From contig NZ_VCKX01000033.1 of assembly GCF_005889725.1 (NCBI RefSeq), positions 1 through 64,000 on the forward strand: a stretch of DNA of 64,000 nucleotides, given 5' to 3'. The position numbers were made by a program, and so were the translations under genes. Positions 25,758 to 33,917 of this stretch are shown here, piece after piece. Below the pieces are notes generated by a model. The model was not told the origin of the DNA, did not search any database, and saw only the letters and a list, made by a program, of their open reading frames with translations. How positions within the stretch are numbered: position 1 is the first letter of the stretch; every line of letters starts with the position of its first letter. This DNA comes from Nonomuraea zeae (GTDB lineage: Bacteria > Actinomycetota > Actinomycetes > Streptosporangiales > Streptosporangiaceae).

Positions 25758-26985
25758 CTATGCGAACACCTTGGCCTTCAGTGCGGGAAAGCGCTGGACC
25801 AGGCGCAGGAAGGTCTTGAACCCCATCCGGGCCACCCTGCTGTCACCGACGAACTGCTCGGCCGCGCGCAGCGACCCGCGGACGGCGGCGAAGCCGTACT
25901 CGCGCATCTGCGCCTCGTAGCCGGCGATGGCCGCGACCGGGTCGCCGCCACTGGTGAGCGCGGCGCGGAGCAGGCGGGCGTCGCGCAGGGCGGTGTTCGC
26001 GCCGATGCCGCGCATCGGGGTCATGCTGTGGATGGCGTCGCCGAGCAGGGTGATGTTCGTGGCCGGCCAGGGCTCGATCGGGATCGAGGTACGGATCGGC
26101 AGCAGCGAGACGGTGTCGGGGTGCGACAGGTCGATCAGCGTGCGCAGGTCCGGATGCCAGGTTCTGATCATCTTCGCGACGGTGGCCTTGAGCTGGTCGC
26201 CGGACATTTCGGAAATGTCGGTTGGGAACCGTCCGCTCGCCGCGCCGAACGCCCAGAGCAGGTAGCTGCCGGTGTTGTCCATCAGCGCGCCCTCCTGCTC
26301 CGTCACCCCGATCCCGCGAGCCGCCGCCCCGCCGCTCGCGGCGGTCCCGAGCCCGGCACCGGCGCGGCTCCGGGCGGGGTCGCCGAGGTCGTGCGGCGCG
26401 GTGAACAGGCCCATGCCCCTGGGCGGGATGACGTTGTTCGGCCCGTCGACCAGCCGGGGTGCCAGCAGCCTCCTGGTCTCGTCCGTCAGCGGGAACTTGC
26501 CGGCCACCGTGACGACGCCCGTGTCCACCCGCTCGGCGTGCGGCAGGTACTGCTCGCGCACCCGCGAGTTCCCGCCGTCCGCGGCGACCACGATGTCGGC
26601 GCTCTCGCGCGTGCCGTCCGCGAACGACAGCTCCACCCGGCCGTCCGGCAGCAGCCGGTAGCTCTCGTACGTCTTGCCGAACCGTACGACGTCGTCGAGC
26701 CCCGACAGCAGCACTTGCCTGAGCGTGATGCGGCTGACCGAATGGTGGTCGCCGGCGGGGTCGGCCGCCTTGGGGGTCTCCAGCACCGCCAGCGTCCTGA
26801 GCCGCTCGGTGACGAAGCCGAAGTCCTGGCCGCCGTGCCCGGTCGTGTCGAGGAAGGACTGCCACAGGTGCGGCGGCAGGCAGTCGTGCAGCGCCCGGGC
26901 GCCGTCCGGGTCGATGTGCACCCGGTAGCCCTGCAGGCGGTCGGCGGGCGTGCGATCCCGCTGAGACGAGCACCGGAGGAGAGGC
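25758..26985 (-). pseudogene. FAD-dependent monooxygenase lacking its N-terminus
   Basis: About 405 residues match aromatic-hydroxylase-like flavoproteins: the DG motif (VVAADGGNSRVREQYLP) and the GD motif (ITLLGDAIHSMTPMRGIGAN) are both intact. Homology begins abruptly at RDRTPADRLQGYRVHIDPDG. The expected first 30 or so residues with the GxGxxG dinucleotide motif are missing, and no ATG, GTG or TTG is found at a suitable place; the first GTG lies inside GYRVHID. The opposite strand here carries the start of a TetR gene. Without the Rossmann motif it should not bind FAD, so I call it a 5'-truncated gene. An assembly error could mimic this. Confidence 0.75.
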
Positions 26986-27572
26986 AGCGCGATCCCGAGC
27001 GTTCGAAGGCCCGCATCCTGCAGGCGGCGCTGGAGGAGTTCGCGGCGAAGGGGTTCGCCGGGGCGCGGGTCAGCGAGATCGCCGCCAGAGCCGGAGTCAA
27101 CAAGCAGCTCATCTCTTACTATTTCGGCGGCAAGGAGGGCCTCTACCAGGCGCTGAACACGCGCTGGCAGGCCGAGGAGAGCGCCTTCGCCGACCGCTTG
27201 GCCACGCTCGGCGCGCTGGCCGCCGGCTACGTCCGGGCCAACTCCTCCCGGCGCGAATACGGCAGGCTGATGCTCTGGCAGGGCCTGACCGACGACGGCC
27301 CGCCCGACCCGGCCTTCGCCGAGGACGTCCGCCGCGACGTGGAGCTCCTGCGCCGGCGCCAGGAGGAGGGCGAGCTGCCCGCGGACCTCGACCCCGGCGC
27401 GGTGCTGGTGGCGCTGTTCGCCATGGCCGCGGCCGGCACCTCCTTCCCCCAGCTCGTCCGGGCCGTATGGGGCCAGGATCCGTCGTCGCCGGAGTTCGCC
27501 GAGCACTACGCGAGCCAGATCGAGAAGCTGCTGGGCTACCTGCGCCCGGAGGGAGGCGTTTCCGCTTCGTAA
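26916..27572 (+). CDS. TetR-family regulator with compromised start
   Basis: The TetR HTH is clear: DPERSKARILQAALEEFAAK, GFAGARVSEIAARAGVNKQL, ISYYFGGKEGLYQ. The ligand domain follows to residue 218. Normal family members begin only 10-15 residues before the DPER segment, but no in-frame ATG/GTG/TTG exists there; the nearest is GTG 26916, which overlaps the truncated monooxygenase by about 70 bases. GGAGGAGAGG at 26974-26983 has no start after it. It probably lost its own start together with the 5' end of the divergent monooxygenase. Expression from GTG 26916 is possible but doubtful. Confidence 0.65.
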   Translation: MHPVALQAVGGRAIPLRRAPEERQRDPERSKARILQAALEEFAAKGFAGARVSEIAARAGVNKQLISYYFGGKEGLYQALNTRWQAEESAFADRLATLGALAAGYVRANSSRREYGRLMLWQGLTDDGPPDPAFAEDVRRDVELLRRRQEEGELPADLDPGAVLVALFAMAAAGTSFPQLVRAVWGQDPSSPEFAEHYASQIEKLLGYLRPEGGVSAS

Positions 27573-27608
27573 GGTCCGCGGGGCGCGGGCCGGTGTTGGA
27601 TCGGCGGC

Positions 27609-28607
27609 ATGCGCGTACTGCTCACCGGCTCGGCCGGCTTCGTCGGCGGCCACGTCGCGGAAGCGCTCGGCCAGGAGGCGCCCGGTCACGAGGTGATCGC
27701 CGCCGACCTGCGCACGGGCGTGGACGTGCGCGACCCTGCCGCACTCGACCGTATCCTGCCCGGCGTTGACGCCGTGATCCACCAGGCCGCCAAGGTCGGC
27801 CTCGGCGTCGACGTGGCCGACCTGCCGGGCTACGCCTCGGCCAACGTGTACGGCACGGCGACCCTGCTGGCCGCCATGGCCAGGCACGGCGTGCGCCGGC
27901 TGGTGCTGGCCTCCTCCATGGTCGTCTACGGCGAGGGCGCCTACGACTGCCCGCGCCACGACCGCGTCCGCCCCGGTCCGAGACGGGTGGAGGACCTGGC
28001 GCGGGGCGTGTTCGACCCCAGGTGCCCGCACTGCGACAGCGTCCTGTCCCCGTCGGTCATCGGCGAGGACGCCCCGCCCGACCCCCGCAACGCGTACGCC
28101 ACCACCAAGCTGGCCCAGGAGCACCTGGCCGCCGGCTGGGCGCGCGAGACGTCCGGCACCGCCGTGGCCCTGCGCTACCACAACGTCTACGGTCCCCGGA
28201 TGCCACGGGACACCCCCTACGCCGGGGTCGCGGCCATCTTCCTGTCGGCGCTGCGGTCCGGCCGGGCGCCGGCGGTCTTCGAGGACGGGGGACAGCGCCG
28301 CGACTTCGTCCACGTGCGCGACGTGGCCAGGGCCAACGTCCTGGCGCTGGGCGCGGGGACGGCCGGGGCGCTGAGGGCGTACAACATCGCCTGCGGGGTC
28401 CCGCGCACGGTGGGGGAGCTAGCGGCGGCGCTGGCGGCGCGGACGGGCGGGCCCGAGCCGGTGACGACGGGCGACTACCGGCTGGGCGACGTGCGCCACA
28501 TCGTCGCCTCGCCCGCCAGAGCCGCGGCCGAGCTGGGCTTCACGGCCGCGATCGCCTTCGAGGACGGGCTCGAGGAGCTCGCCGCGCAGTTCGAGAGGAA
28601 CGGTTGA
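27609..28607 (+). CDS. NAD-dependent sugar-nucleotide epimerase with Cys-rich insert
   Basis: 332 aa extended SDR. Rossmann motif TGSAGFVG (6-13), Ser in LASSMVVYGEG and YxxxK in NAYATTKLAQ form the active site. Between them is an insert with YDCPRH and DPRCPHCDSV, four cysteines plus His that look like a zinc knuckle; the same arrangement occurs in actinobacterial proteins annotated dTDP-L-rhamnose 4-epimerase. HNVYGPRMPRDTPYAGVAAI and RRDFVHVRDVA are typical of GalE/RmlB relatives. It is followed after 2 bases by a glycosyltransferase, so a two-gene unit making and transferring a deoxy-sugar-like residue is likely. Confidence 0.88.
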   Translation: MRVLLTGSAGFVGGHVAEALGQEAPGHEVIAADLRTGVDVRDPAALDRILPGVDAVIHQAAKVGLGVDVADLPGYASANVYGTATLLAAMARHGVRRLVLASSMVVYGEGAYDCPRHDRVRPGPRRVEDLARGVFDPRCPHCDSVLSPSVIGEDAPPDPRNAYATTKLAQEHLAAGWARETSGTAVALRYHNVYGPRMPRDTPYAGVAAIFLSALRSGRAPAVFEDGGQRRDFVHVRDVARANVLALGAGTAGALRAYNIACGVPRTVGELAAALAARTGGPEPVTTGDYRLGDVRHIVASPARAAAELGFTAAIAFEDGLEELAAQFERNG

Positions 28608-28609
28608 CC

Positions 28610-29293
28610 ATGATCGATGTCGTGCTGCCCTGCCTGGACGAGGCCGGGGCGCTGCCCTGGGTGCTGACCCGGATGCCGGCCGGCTACCGGCCCATCGTGG
28701 TCGACAACGGCTCGGCCGACGGCTCGGACCGGGTGGCCGCCGCACACGGGGCGCTGGTCGTGCGCGAGCCGGTGCGCGGGTTCGGCGCGGCCTGCCACGC
28801 CGGGCTGCTGGCCGCCTCCAGCGCGGTCGTGTGCTTCATGGACGCCGACGCCTCGCTCGACCCCCGCCAGCTCCCGCTGGTCGCCGATCCCGTGCTCGCG
28901 GGGGAGTCGGACCTGGTGCTCGGGCGGCGGGTGCCGGCGGCGGCCGGAGCCTGGCCGGCCCACGCACGCCTGGCGAACGCCGTGCTCGCGCGCCGGCTGC
29001 GGCGCGGCGCCGGGCTCCCGCTGCGCGATCTCGGCCCGATGCGGGCGGGCCGCCGCGCCGCGCTGCTCGGCCTGGACCTGGCCGACCGCCGCTTCGGCTA
29101 TCCGCTGGAGATGGTGCTGCGGGCCGCCGCCGCCGGATGGCGCGTCACCGAGACCGACGTGCGCTACCTGCCCCGCGCCGGGCGCTCCAAGGTCACCGGC
29201 ACCGTACGCGGGACGCTGCGGGCCATCGCCGACATGCGGGCCGTGCTGGCCGCGCACGGCGGTCAAGGGCAGCGGACGACCATCCCCGCGTAG
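28610..29293 (+). CDS. Family 2 glycosyltransferase
   Basis: 227 aa GT-A fold. IDVVLPCLDEAGALPWVL and VVDNGSADGSD form the nucleotide-sugar site, and FMDADASLD holds the DxD metal motif. FGYPLEMVLRAAAAGWRVTE matches the acceptor region of dolichyl-phosphate-sugar-like synthases, but no C-terminal membrane helices exist. The ATG is 2 bases after the epimerase stop; GAGAGGAA in that gene serves as ribosome site. Its end overlaps the converging KAS III gene by 31 bases. Probably adds a sugar to a cell-surface lipid or polymer. Confidence 0.88.
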   Translation: MIDVVLPCLDEAGALPWVLTRMPAGYRPIVVDNGSADGSDRVAAAHGALVVREPVRGFGAACHAGLLAASSAVVCFMDADASLDPRQLPLVADPVLAGESDLVLGRRVPAAAGAWPAHARLANAVLARRLRRGAGLPLRDLGPMRAGRRAALLGLDLADRRFGYPLEMVLRAAAAGWRVTETDVRYLPRAGRSKVTGTVRGTLRAIADMRAVLAAHGGQGQRTTIPA

Positions 29294-30201
29294 GACAGGT
29301 TGCCCCCGAACCCGAACAGCAGCATCGGCGCGCCCTTCCGCACCTCGCCCCGGTCGAGGAGCTTCGACAGCGCCAGCGGCACGCTCGCGGCCGAGGTGTT
29401 CCCCGACTCGACCACGTCACGCGCGATGATCGCGTTGACCGCGCCGAGCTTGGCGGCGATGGGCTCGATGATGCGCAGGTTCGCCTGGTGCAGGACCACC
29501 GCGGCCAGATCCTCGGGGCGGACGCCGCCGCGCTCGCACGCCTGACGGGCGATGGCGGGCAGCTGGGTGGTGGCCCACCGGTAGACGCTCTGCCCGTCCT
29601 GGGAGAAGCGCGCCGGGGTGCCCTCGATCCGTACGGCGCTGCCCAGTTCCGGCGCCGAACCCCACACGACAGGGCCGATCTCCGCCTCCGGGGCCGCGCT
29701 GAGCACGGCCGCCCCGGCCCCGTCGCCGGTCAGCACGCAGGTGGTCCGGTCGGTCCAGTCCGTGACGGCGCTCATCCTGTCGGCGCCCACGACCAGGGCG
29801 TTCGTGGCCGCGCCCGCGCGGATCGTGTGGTCGGCCAGGGCCAGGGCGTGCGTGAAACCGGAGCACGAGACGCCCACGTCCATCAGCGCCGCGCCGGGCA
29901 CGCCGAGCCTGGCCGCGACGCGGGAGGCCACGTTGGGGGCGCGCTCGGTCTGCGTGCAGGTGGCGATCAGCAGCAGGTCGATGTCGGAGGCGTCCAGGCC
30001 GCTCGCGGCAAGGGCCTTGGCGGCGGCGTGCCCGGCCAGGTCCGCCACGCTCTCATCGGGCCCGGCCACATGCCTGGTACGGATGCCGACCCGCTTGCTG
30101 ATCCACTCGTCGCTGGTGTCCACCATCGTCGCCAAGTCATCGTTCGTCAGAACTTTTGCAGGTTGGTAGTGCCCTGTCGCGACAAGTCGTGATCCGCTCA
30201 T
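29263..30201 (-). CDS. 3-oxoacyl-ACP synthase III (FabH-like)
   Basis: 312 aa. The thiolase-fold catalytic triad is complete: Cys in DVGVSCSGF, His in VVLHQANLRI and Asn in VESGNTSAAS. The start MSGSRLVATGHYQPAKVLTN is typical of KAS III. Only one copy and no fatty-acid operon is adjacent, so it is more likely a secondary-metabolism or specialised starter condensation enzyme than the housekeeping FabH. A TetR gene is divergent with a palindrome between them. Confidence 0.9.
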   Translation of the reverse strand: MSGSRLVATGHYQPAKVLTNDDLATMVDTSDEWISKRVGIRTRHVAGPDESVADLAGHAAAKALAASGLDASDIDLLLIATCTQTERAPNVASRVAARLGVPGAALMDVGVSCSGFTHALALADHTIRAGAATNALVVGADRMSAVTDWTDRTTCVLTGDGAGAAVLSAAPEAEIGPVVWGSAPELGSAVRIEGTPARFSQDGQSVYRWATTQLPAIARQACERGGVRPEDLAAVVLHQANLRIIEPIAAKLGAVNAIIARDVVESGNTSAASVPLALSKLLDRGEVRKGAPMLLFGFGGNLSYAGMVVRCP

Positions 30202-30220
30202 GGCGTCGCACTATAGCAAG

Positions 30221-30230
30221 CGAACGTTCG
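30221..30230. promoter_or_regulatory. Palindrome between KAS III and tetR genes
   Basis: CGAACGTTCG is a perfect 10-bp palindrome in the 66-bp divergent gap. CGCTAAAG also occurs twice, 20 bp apart (30233-30240 and 30253-30260). It is a candidate operator for the adjacent TetR protein. Confidence 0.5.
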
Positions 30231-30267
30231 GACGCTAAAGGGGCCGGGCGGGCGCTAAAGTGACCGC

Positions 30268-30873
30268 ATGAGCCCGCGCAAGTCCGCCGCCGAAGCCCTC
30301 GGCACCCGCTCCGCCATCCTCGACCGCTCGGTCGCGATCGCCTCGGCCGAGGGGCTCGAAGGGCTCACCATCGGCCGCCTCGCCGGCGAGCTGGGCATGA
30401 GCAAGTCGGGCGTGCTCGGGCACTTCGGCACCAAGGAGTCGCTGCAGCTCGCGGTGCTCGACCGGGCGGGGGAGATCTTCCGCGCCGAGGTCTGGGCGCA
30501 CGCCGTGCCCGCCGCGCCCGGCCTGACCAGGCTCAGGGTGCTGTGCGAAGCGTGGGTCTCCTACCTCGAACGCGGGGTCTTCCCTGGCGGCTGCTTCTTC
30601 GTCGCGGCGGCGCACGAGTTCGACGGGCGGAAGGGGCCGGTGCGGGACGCGGTCGAGGCCCGGTTCGACGACTGGCGCGCGCGGCTGCGCAAGGAGGCGG
30701 GGCGCGCCGCGGACGCCGGCGACCTGCCGGCGGGGACCGATCCCGACCAGCTGGTGTTCGAGCTGCTGGGGCTGGTGATGGCGCTCAACCACGCCATCCA
30801 GCTCCATCGCGACACGCGGGCGCCGGCGCGCGCCCGCCACGCCATCCGATCCCGCCTCGGCGACGGTTCGTAG
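30268..30873 (+). CDS. TetR-family regulator
   Basis: 201 aa. HTH at residues 12-58: TRSAILDRSVAIASAEGLEG, LTIGRLAGELGMSKSGVLGH, FGTKE. The C-terminal domain contains WVSYLERGVFPGGCFFVAAA, typical of the TetR_C_6/YvdT-like group. It is divergent from the KAS III gene, which is its likely target through the palindrome in the gap. Confidence 0.92.
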   Translation: MSPRKSAAEALGTRSAILDRSVAIASAEGLEGLTIGRLAGELGMSKSGVLGHFGTKESLQLAVLDRAGEIFRAEVWAHAVPAAPGLTRLRVLCEAWVSYLERGVFPGGCFFVAAAHEFDGRKGPVRDAVEARFDDWRARLRKEAGRAADAGDLPAGTDPDQLVFELLGLVMALNHAIQLHRDTRAPARARHAIRSRLGDGS

Positions 30874-30929
30874 CTCGCCGGAGCCCGCGGGAGCCAGATC
30901 GGAGCAGACCCGCCGGAGCCCGCCGGTCT

Positions 30930-31175
30930 CTAGCTCGCGGCGAGACGGTCGAAGAGCTCCAGCGCCGCGTGCCGCACCTCTTCGGGAGAGAGCCCGTCAA
31001 GGGTGTTCCTGGCGTCGGTGATGTCACGCGTAGTGGCCAGCGTGATGGCCACGGACGAGGCGGCGGCGCGGTCGATCGATCCCGTCGGTGCGGCGTCGGC
31101 CAGCTGCTGGGCGCTCGCGGCGAGGTCGAGGTTGTCTCTCAACGGATCTCCTCGGGTGAAGACGGCTCGGCCCAT
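30930..31175 (-). CDS. Small hypothetical protein
   Basis: 81 aa, mostly helical and acidic (NLDLAASAQQLADAAPTGSI, SPEEVRHAALELFDRLAAS). No signal peptide, membrane segment or cysteine. The ATG is 4 bases after the NTF2-like stop, so it is the third gene of a short operon with the NTF2-like and DUF3140 genes. Family not recognised. Confidence 0.65.
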   Translation of the reverse strand: MGRAVFTRGDPLRDNLDLAASAQQLADAAPTGSIDRAAASSVAITLATTRDITDARNTLDGLSPEEVRHAALELFDRLAAS

Positions 31176-31179
31176 TGCA

Positions 31180-31530
31180 TCACTTTGCGTCGTGCCGCAT
31201 CCACCATTCGGTGAATTCCCGGCATCTCCCGTCGGGCACGAACCGTATCACCCACAGGTTGCTGTATGTCTTGTCGGGATAGGTGGTGACGCCCTGAATG
31301 ACGCTCACGTCATCGGTCACGGACACCGGGTGCCACTCGAACGTGGCTTCGCCCGGTTTGTCCTGCCGGCCGAGCCACTGGGAGACGATCTCGTCGCATC
31401 CTTGCCAGGGCGAGCTGTACGGCTCGGTGTAGTACACCGCGTTCTCGGTGAACAGGGCGGAGATGTCGTCGGGATCGTTGGAGTTCCACGCGCGTACGTA
31501 GCCCTCGATCCACGGTCGTGGCTCGACCAT
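31180..31530 (-). CDS. SnoaL/NTF2-like protein
   Basis: 116 aa. The cone-shaped NTF2-like fold is suggested by WIEGYVRAWNSNDPDDISAL, FTENAVYYTEPY and FVPDGRCREFTEWWMR. SnoaL-type proteins are small isomerases, cyclases or binding proteins; a conserved catalytic Asp/His pair cannot be assigned here. It lies in the middle of a three-gene minus-strand unit, 6 bases after the DUF3140 gene. Confidence 0.85.
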   Translation of the reverse strand: MVEPRPWIEGYVRAWNSNDPDDISALFTENAVYYTEPYSSPWQGCDEIVSQWLGRQDKPGEATFEWHPVSVTDDVSVIQGVTTYPDKTYSNLWVIRFVPDGRCREFTEWWMRHDAK

Positions 31531-31536
31531 CGGTCT

Positions 31537-31854
31537 CTATCCTCTCAGCGGGTCATGACCCACGGACATGAGCTCATGCCGAGACTCGTCGTCCGTCCTG
31601 TCGCCCATCGTCTCCACGAGGTCCATGACCTGCCGCATCACCTCGACGTCCACCTTGGTGAGGTCGCCTTTACGCTTGCCGAGGATGTGCAGCACGGCCC
31701 GTCCCAGCTCGTCGATGCCCAGGTCCGGGTCGGGTGGGAAACCCTCCTCGTCGGAGGCGTCGGCGAGCAGGAATGCGCGCAGCTCCTCGGAGTTCATGTT
31801 GACCACCCGGTGGAACTCATCCCACAGCAGGTCGTTGTCGAAACCCTCCGTCAT
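31537..31854 (-). CDS. DUF3140 family protein
   Basis: 105 aa. LLWDEFHRVVNMNSEELRAFL followed by AVLHILGKRKGDLTKVDVEV and MRQVMDLVETM matches the DUF3140 family, a conserved actinobacterial and cyanobacterial domain of unknown role, sometimes described as DNA-binding. It is first in the short operon with the NTF2-like and 81-aa genes. No partner for its function is evident. Confidence 0.85.
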   Translation of the reverse strand: MTEGFDNDLLWDEFHRVVNMNSEELRAFLLADASDEEGFPPDPDLGIDELGRAVLHILGKRKGDLTKVDVEVMRQVMDLVETMGDRTDDESRHELMSVGHDPLRG

Positions 31855-31922
31855 ATCGCCCGCCTACCCCCGAGCCCTCTCGCTACGCCCCGCAAACCCC
31901 CAGGCCGGGGCAGCACTGGCCG

Positions 31923-32573
31923 CTATCCGTGGATCCGGAAGAACTCCGCGAAGCGCGCGAGCAGCCGTTCGTTCCCGGCGAGTTTCACCAGCCCGGCCTC
32001 GACGGCCCCGTCCGGCGTGATCTCGCCCGCCATGAGCGCCTTGACCACCCCGGGACCGCCCTCGATCGCCAGGTCGGCTCCCGGCAGCGTCCCTTCGGCC
32101 GCCAGCAGCATGCCGTCGTCCACCCAGGCGTGCACCACGACCTCGTCCACGCGCAACTCGAACCCCGCGCGGGCGCCCGCGGCGGCCTCCGGCTCGAAGG
32201 CGGAGCGCAGGGCCATGACCAGGGAGTCGGCGGTGACGATCTCGTCGGGCCGCGGCTCGCCCAGCGACTCGGCGCCCCATCGCCCGAGGGCGAGCACCAC
32301 GTCCTCCAGGGCGTAGCCGTGCTCGGTCAGCTCGTAGACCACGGCCCCCGACGGCCGGGGCAGGACCCGCCGGCCGACCAGCCCGTTCCGCTCCAGCTCT
32401 CTCAGCCGGGCGGCGAGGATGTTCGTGGGGATCTTGGGCAGGCCGTTGCGCAGGTCGGTGTATCGCTTGGGGCTGACGAGGAGGTCGCGGACGATGAGCA
32501 GCGCCCACCTCTCGCCGACCATCTCCAGGGCTCGGGCGATCCCGCAGAACTGGCCGTAGGCCCGGTTGGTCAT
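31923..32573 (-). CDS. HxlR-family regulator with SCP2-like C-terminus
   Basis: 216 aa from ATG 32573 (MTNRAYGQFCGIARALEMVG); the ORF can be extended 14 residues upstream but the HxlR domain starts here. Residues 5-95 are the HxlR winged helix: ERWALLIVRDLLVSPKRYTD and LPKIPTNILAARLRELERNG, with the conserved Cys (Cys10) that senses aldehydes or redox in some members. Residues 115-210 resemble a sterol-carrier-like ligand domain (GEITPDGAVEAGLVKLAGNE). Possible regulator of the two-gene hydrolase/YdeI operon upstream on the same strand. Confidence 0.9.
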   Translation of the reverse strand: MTNRAYGQFCGIARALEMVGERWALLIVRDLLVSPKRYTDLRNGLPKIPTNILAARLRELERNGLVGRRVLPRPSGAVVYELTEHGYALEDVVLALGRWGAESLGEPRPDEIVTADSLVMALRSAFEPEAAAGARAGFELRVDEVVVHAWVDDGMLLAAEGTLPGADLAIEGGPGVVKALMAGEITPDGAVEAGLVKLAGNERLLARFAEFFRIHG

Positions 32574-32618
32574 GGGCGCGAGCTTAGCTCCCCGCACTCT
32601 GCTTGCGAAAGGCAAGCG

Positions 32619-33068
32619 TCACTGGGCCACTCCGGCGGCCAGCTTGGCGACCGTGTCGGCCACCCGCCGCTGCCTGGTCTCGGGCTTCTTGGCCGCCTCG
32701 ACCGCCAGCACCCAGCGCCGCCTGCGCGAGTAGGACAGGCTCTCGAAGAACGCCTTGGCCTCGGGAACGAGGTCGAGCGCGGCGGCCAGGTCGCCGGGCA
32801 CCTCGATCTCGCGCGGCGCGGTGTCCAGCTCGACGTCCACCTCGACCGCGTCGCCCGCGGCCACCCCGGCACCCTCGCGGTTCTCGGCGCTCAGCGGCAG
32901 CATGAACCGGCCGCCCATGGGCGCCACGGTGCTGCGGTAGGTGTAGGAGCCGATGGTGACGGTCACGGCCGGCCGCTTGCCGCTGCCGAGCCCCTCGACC
33001 ACCTCGGCGGGGACCTCGAAGCCCGTGGCGGTCTTGCCGCCCAGCTCGATCGTGCTGCGGAATCTCAT
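32619..33068 (-). CDS. DUF1905/YdeI-OmpD-associated family protein
   Basis: 149 aa. The N-terminal DUF1905 beta-barrel (FRSTIELGGKTATGFEVPAE, GSYTYRSTVAPMGGRFMLPL) is followed by a YdeI-like helical tail (FFESLSYSRRRRWVLAVEAA, KKPETRQRRVADTV). Such proteins are small, cytosolic and uncharacterised, sometimes linked to antimicrobial-peptide resistance. Its ATG overlaps the hydrolase stop by 4 bases (ATGA), so both genes are one operon. Confidence 0.88.
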   Translation of the reverse strand: MRFRSTIELGGKTATGFEVPAEVVEGLGSGKRPAVTVTIGSYTYRSTVAPMGGRFMLPLSAENREGAGVAAGDAVEVDVELDTAPREIEVPGDLAAALDLVPEAKAFFESLSYSRRRRWVLAVEAAKKPETRQRRVADTVAKLAAGVAQ

Positions 33069-33859
33069 CGGAAGAAGCCCTCCAGTACGGGCGCCAGCGC
33101 GGCCGGCTTGACGATGTGGGTCTGGCCTTCGAGCGTGCGGTGCTCGGCGTTGGGCAGCAGGCCGGCCAGCGACCTGGCCGCGTTGCGGATCCACGGCTGG
33201 CTCTTTCCGCCGTCCATGACCAGCGTGGGCGCCTTCACCGAGGACCAGTGGCCCTCCGGGTAGGGGACGCCCCGCTCGTACGGGGCCACCAGAGCCGCAT
33301 CGTACGGCAGCGTGTGCGCCACGGCCTTGAGCGTGGACCAGGCGGGCATGAACCGCATCATGGCCACCACCGGGGCCGGCAGCCCGACGCCCCTGCGCAT
33401 GAAGTAGCGCACCATGTCGGCACGGCGACCGGCGGCGGCCAGCTCGTCGAGCCTGGCCAGGTAGTCGGCGGGGATGGCCGGGCGGGTGTCGTCCACGATG
33501 AACGGCGGCTCGTACAGCGCCAGCCTCTCCACCGGCAGCCCGTTCTCCACCGCGGCCAGCGCGAGCGCGGCTCCCGACGACGTGCCGTACAGCCGCACCG
33601 GGCCGCCGGCCTCCGCCGCGATCGCGGCCAGGTCCTCGATCTCGCGCTCGGGAGTGGACGGCGGGGTCTCGCCGCTCTCGCCCCGCCCGCGCCGGTCGTA
33701 GGTGTAGACGGTGAAGTGCCCGGCCAGTGCCGTGGCCAGGTCGGTGTTGATGCTCTGCGCACGGAAGCTGAGCGCGCCGTCCACCAGGATCACCGCCGGG
33801 CCCTGGCCTGCGCGGGTGTAGGCGATCGACGTGCCGTCCGCGGATGTGACCTTGCTCAT
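33065..33859 (-). CDS. Alpha/beta hydrolase
   Basis: 264 aa. VILVDGALSFRAQS is the oxyanion strand-loop, YDRRGRGES the typical esterase/haloperoxidase motif, and YGTSSGAALAL the nucleophile elbow (Ser about 93), followed by the C-terminal catalytic His in LEGQTHIVKP. No signal peptide. It is first in a two-gene operon. GGAGAG precedes the ATG, and a TTGACA promoter overlapped by a palindrome lies about 30-60 bases upstream, so it is inducible. Substrate unknown. Confidence 0.9.
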   Translation of the reverse strand: MSKVTSADGTSIAYTRAGQGPAVILVDGALSFRAQSINTDLATALAGHFTVYTYDRRGRGESGETPPSTPEREIEDLAAIAAEAGGPVRLYGTSSGAALALAAVENGLPVERLALYEPPFIVDDTRPAIPADYLARLDELAAAGRRADMVRYFMRRGVGLPAPVVAMMRFMPAWSTLKAVAHTLPYDAALVAPYERGVPYPEGHWSSVKAPTLVMDGGKSQPWIRNAARSLAGLLPNAEHRTLEGQTHIVKPAALAPVLEGFFR

Positions 33860-33887
33860 GGTTGCTCTCCGTTCCCTGTGTGGTTAG

Positions 33888-33917
33888 AGAGTAGGCTCCG
33901 ACAAAAAAATTTGTCAA
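33888..33917 (-). promoter_or_regulatory. Sigma-70-like promoter with overlapping operator
   Basis: On the minus strand TTGACA (33917-33912) and TACTCT (33893-33888) are 18 bases apart. The perfect inverted repeat GACAAA-AAAA-TTTGTC (33900-33915) overlaps the -35 box, a site for a repressor that would block the hydrolase-YdeI operon; the HxlR or a TetR protein are candidates. Confidence 0.7.

Noticed and set aside
25725-26915. Plus frame extending the TetR gene upstream to 615 codons
   Set aside because: The extra 400 residues are antisense to the monooxygenase and have no domain.
25758-28313. 851-codon minus frame joining the monooxygenase with upstream text
   Set aside because: Only the part after RDRTPADR is protein-like; the rest is antisense to the TetR and epimerase genes.
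30221-30260. Considered a second TetR operator built from the two CGCTAAAG copies
   Set aside because: They are direct repeats, not an inverted pair; only the CGAACGTTCG palindrome was kept as a candidate.
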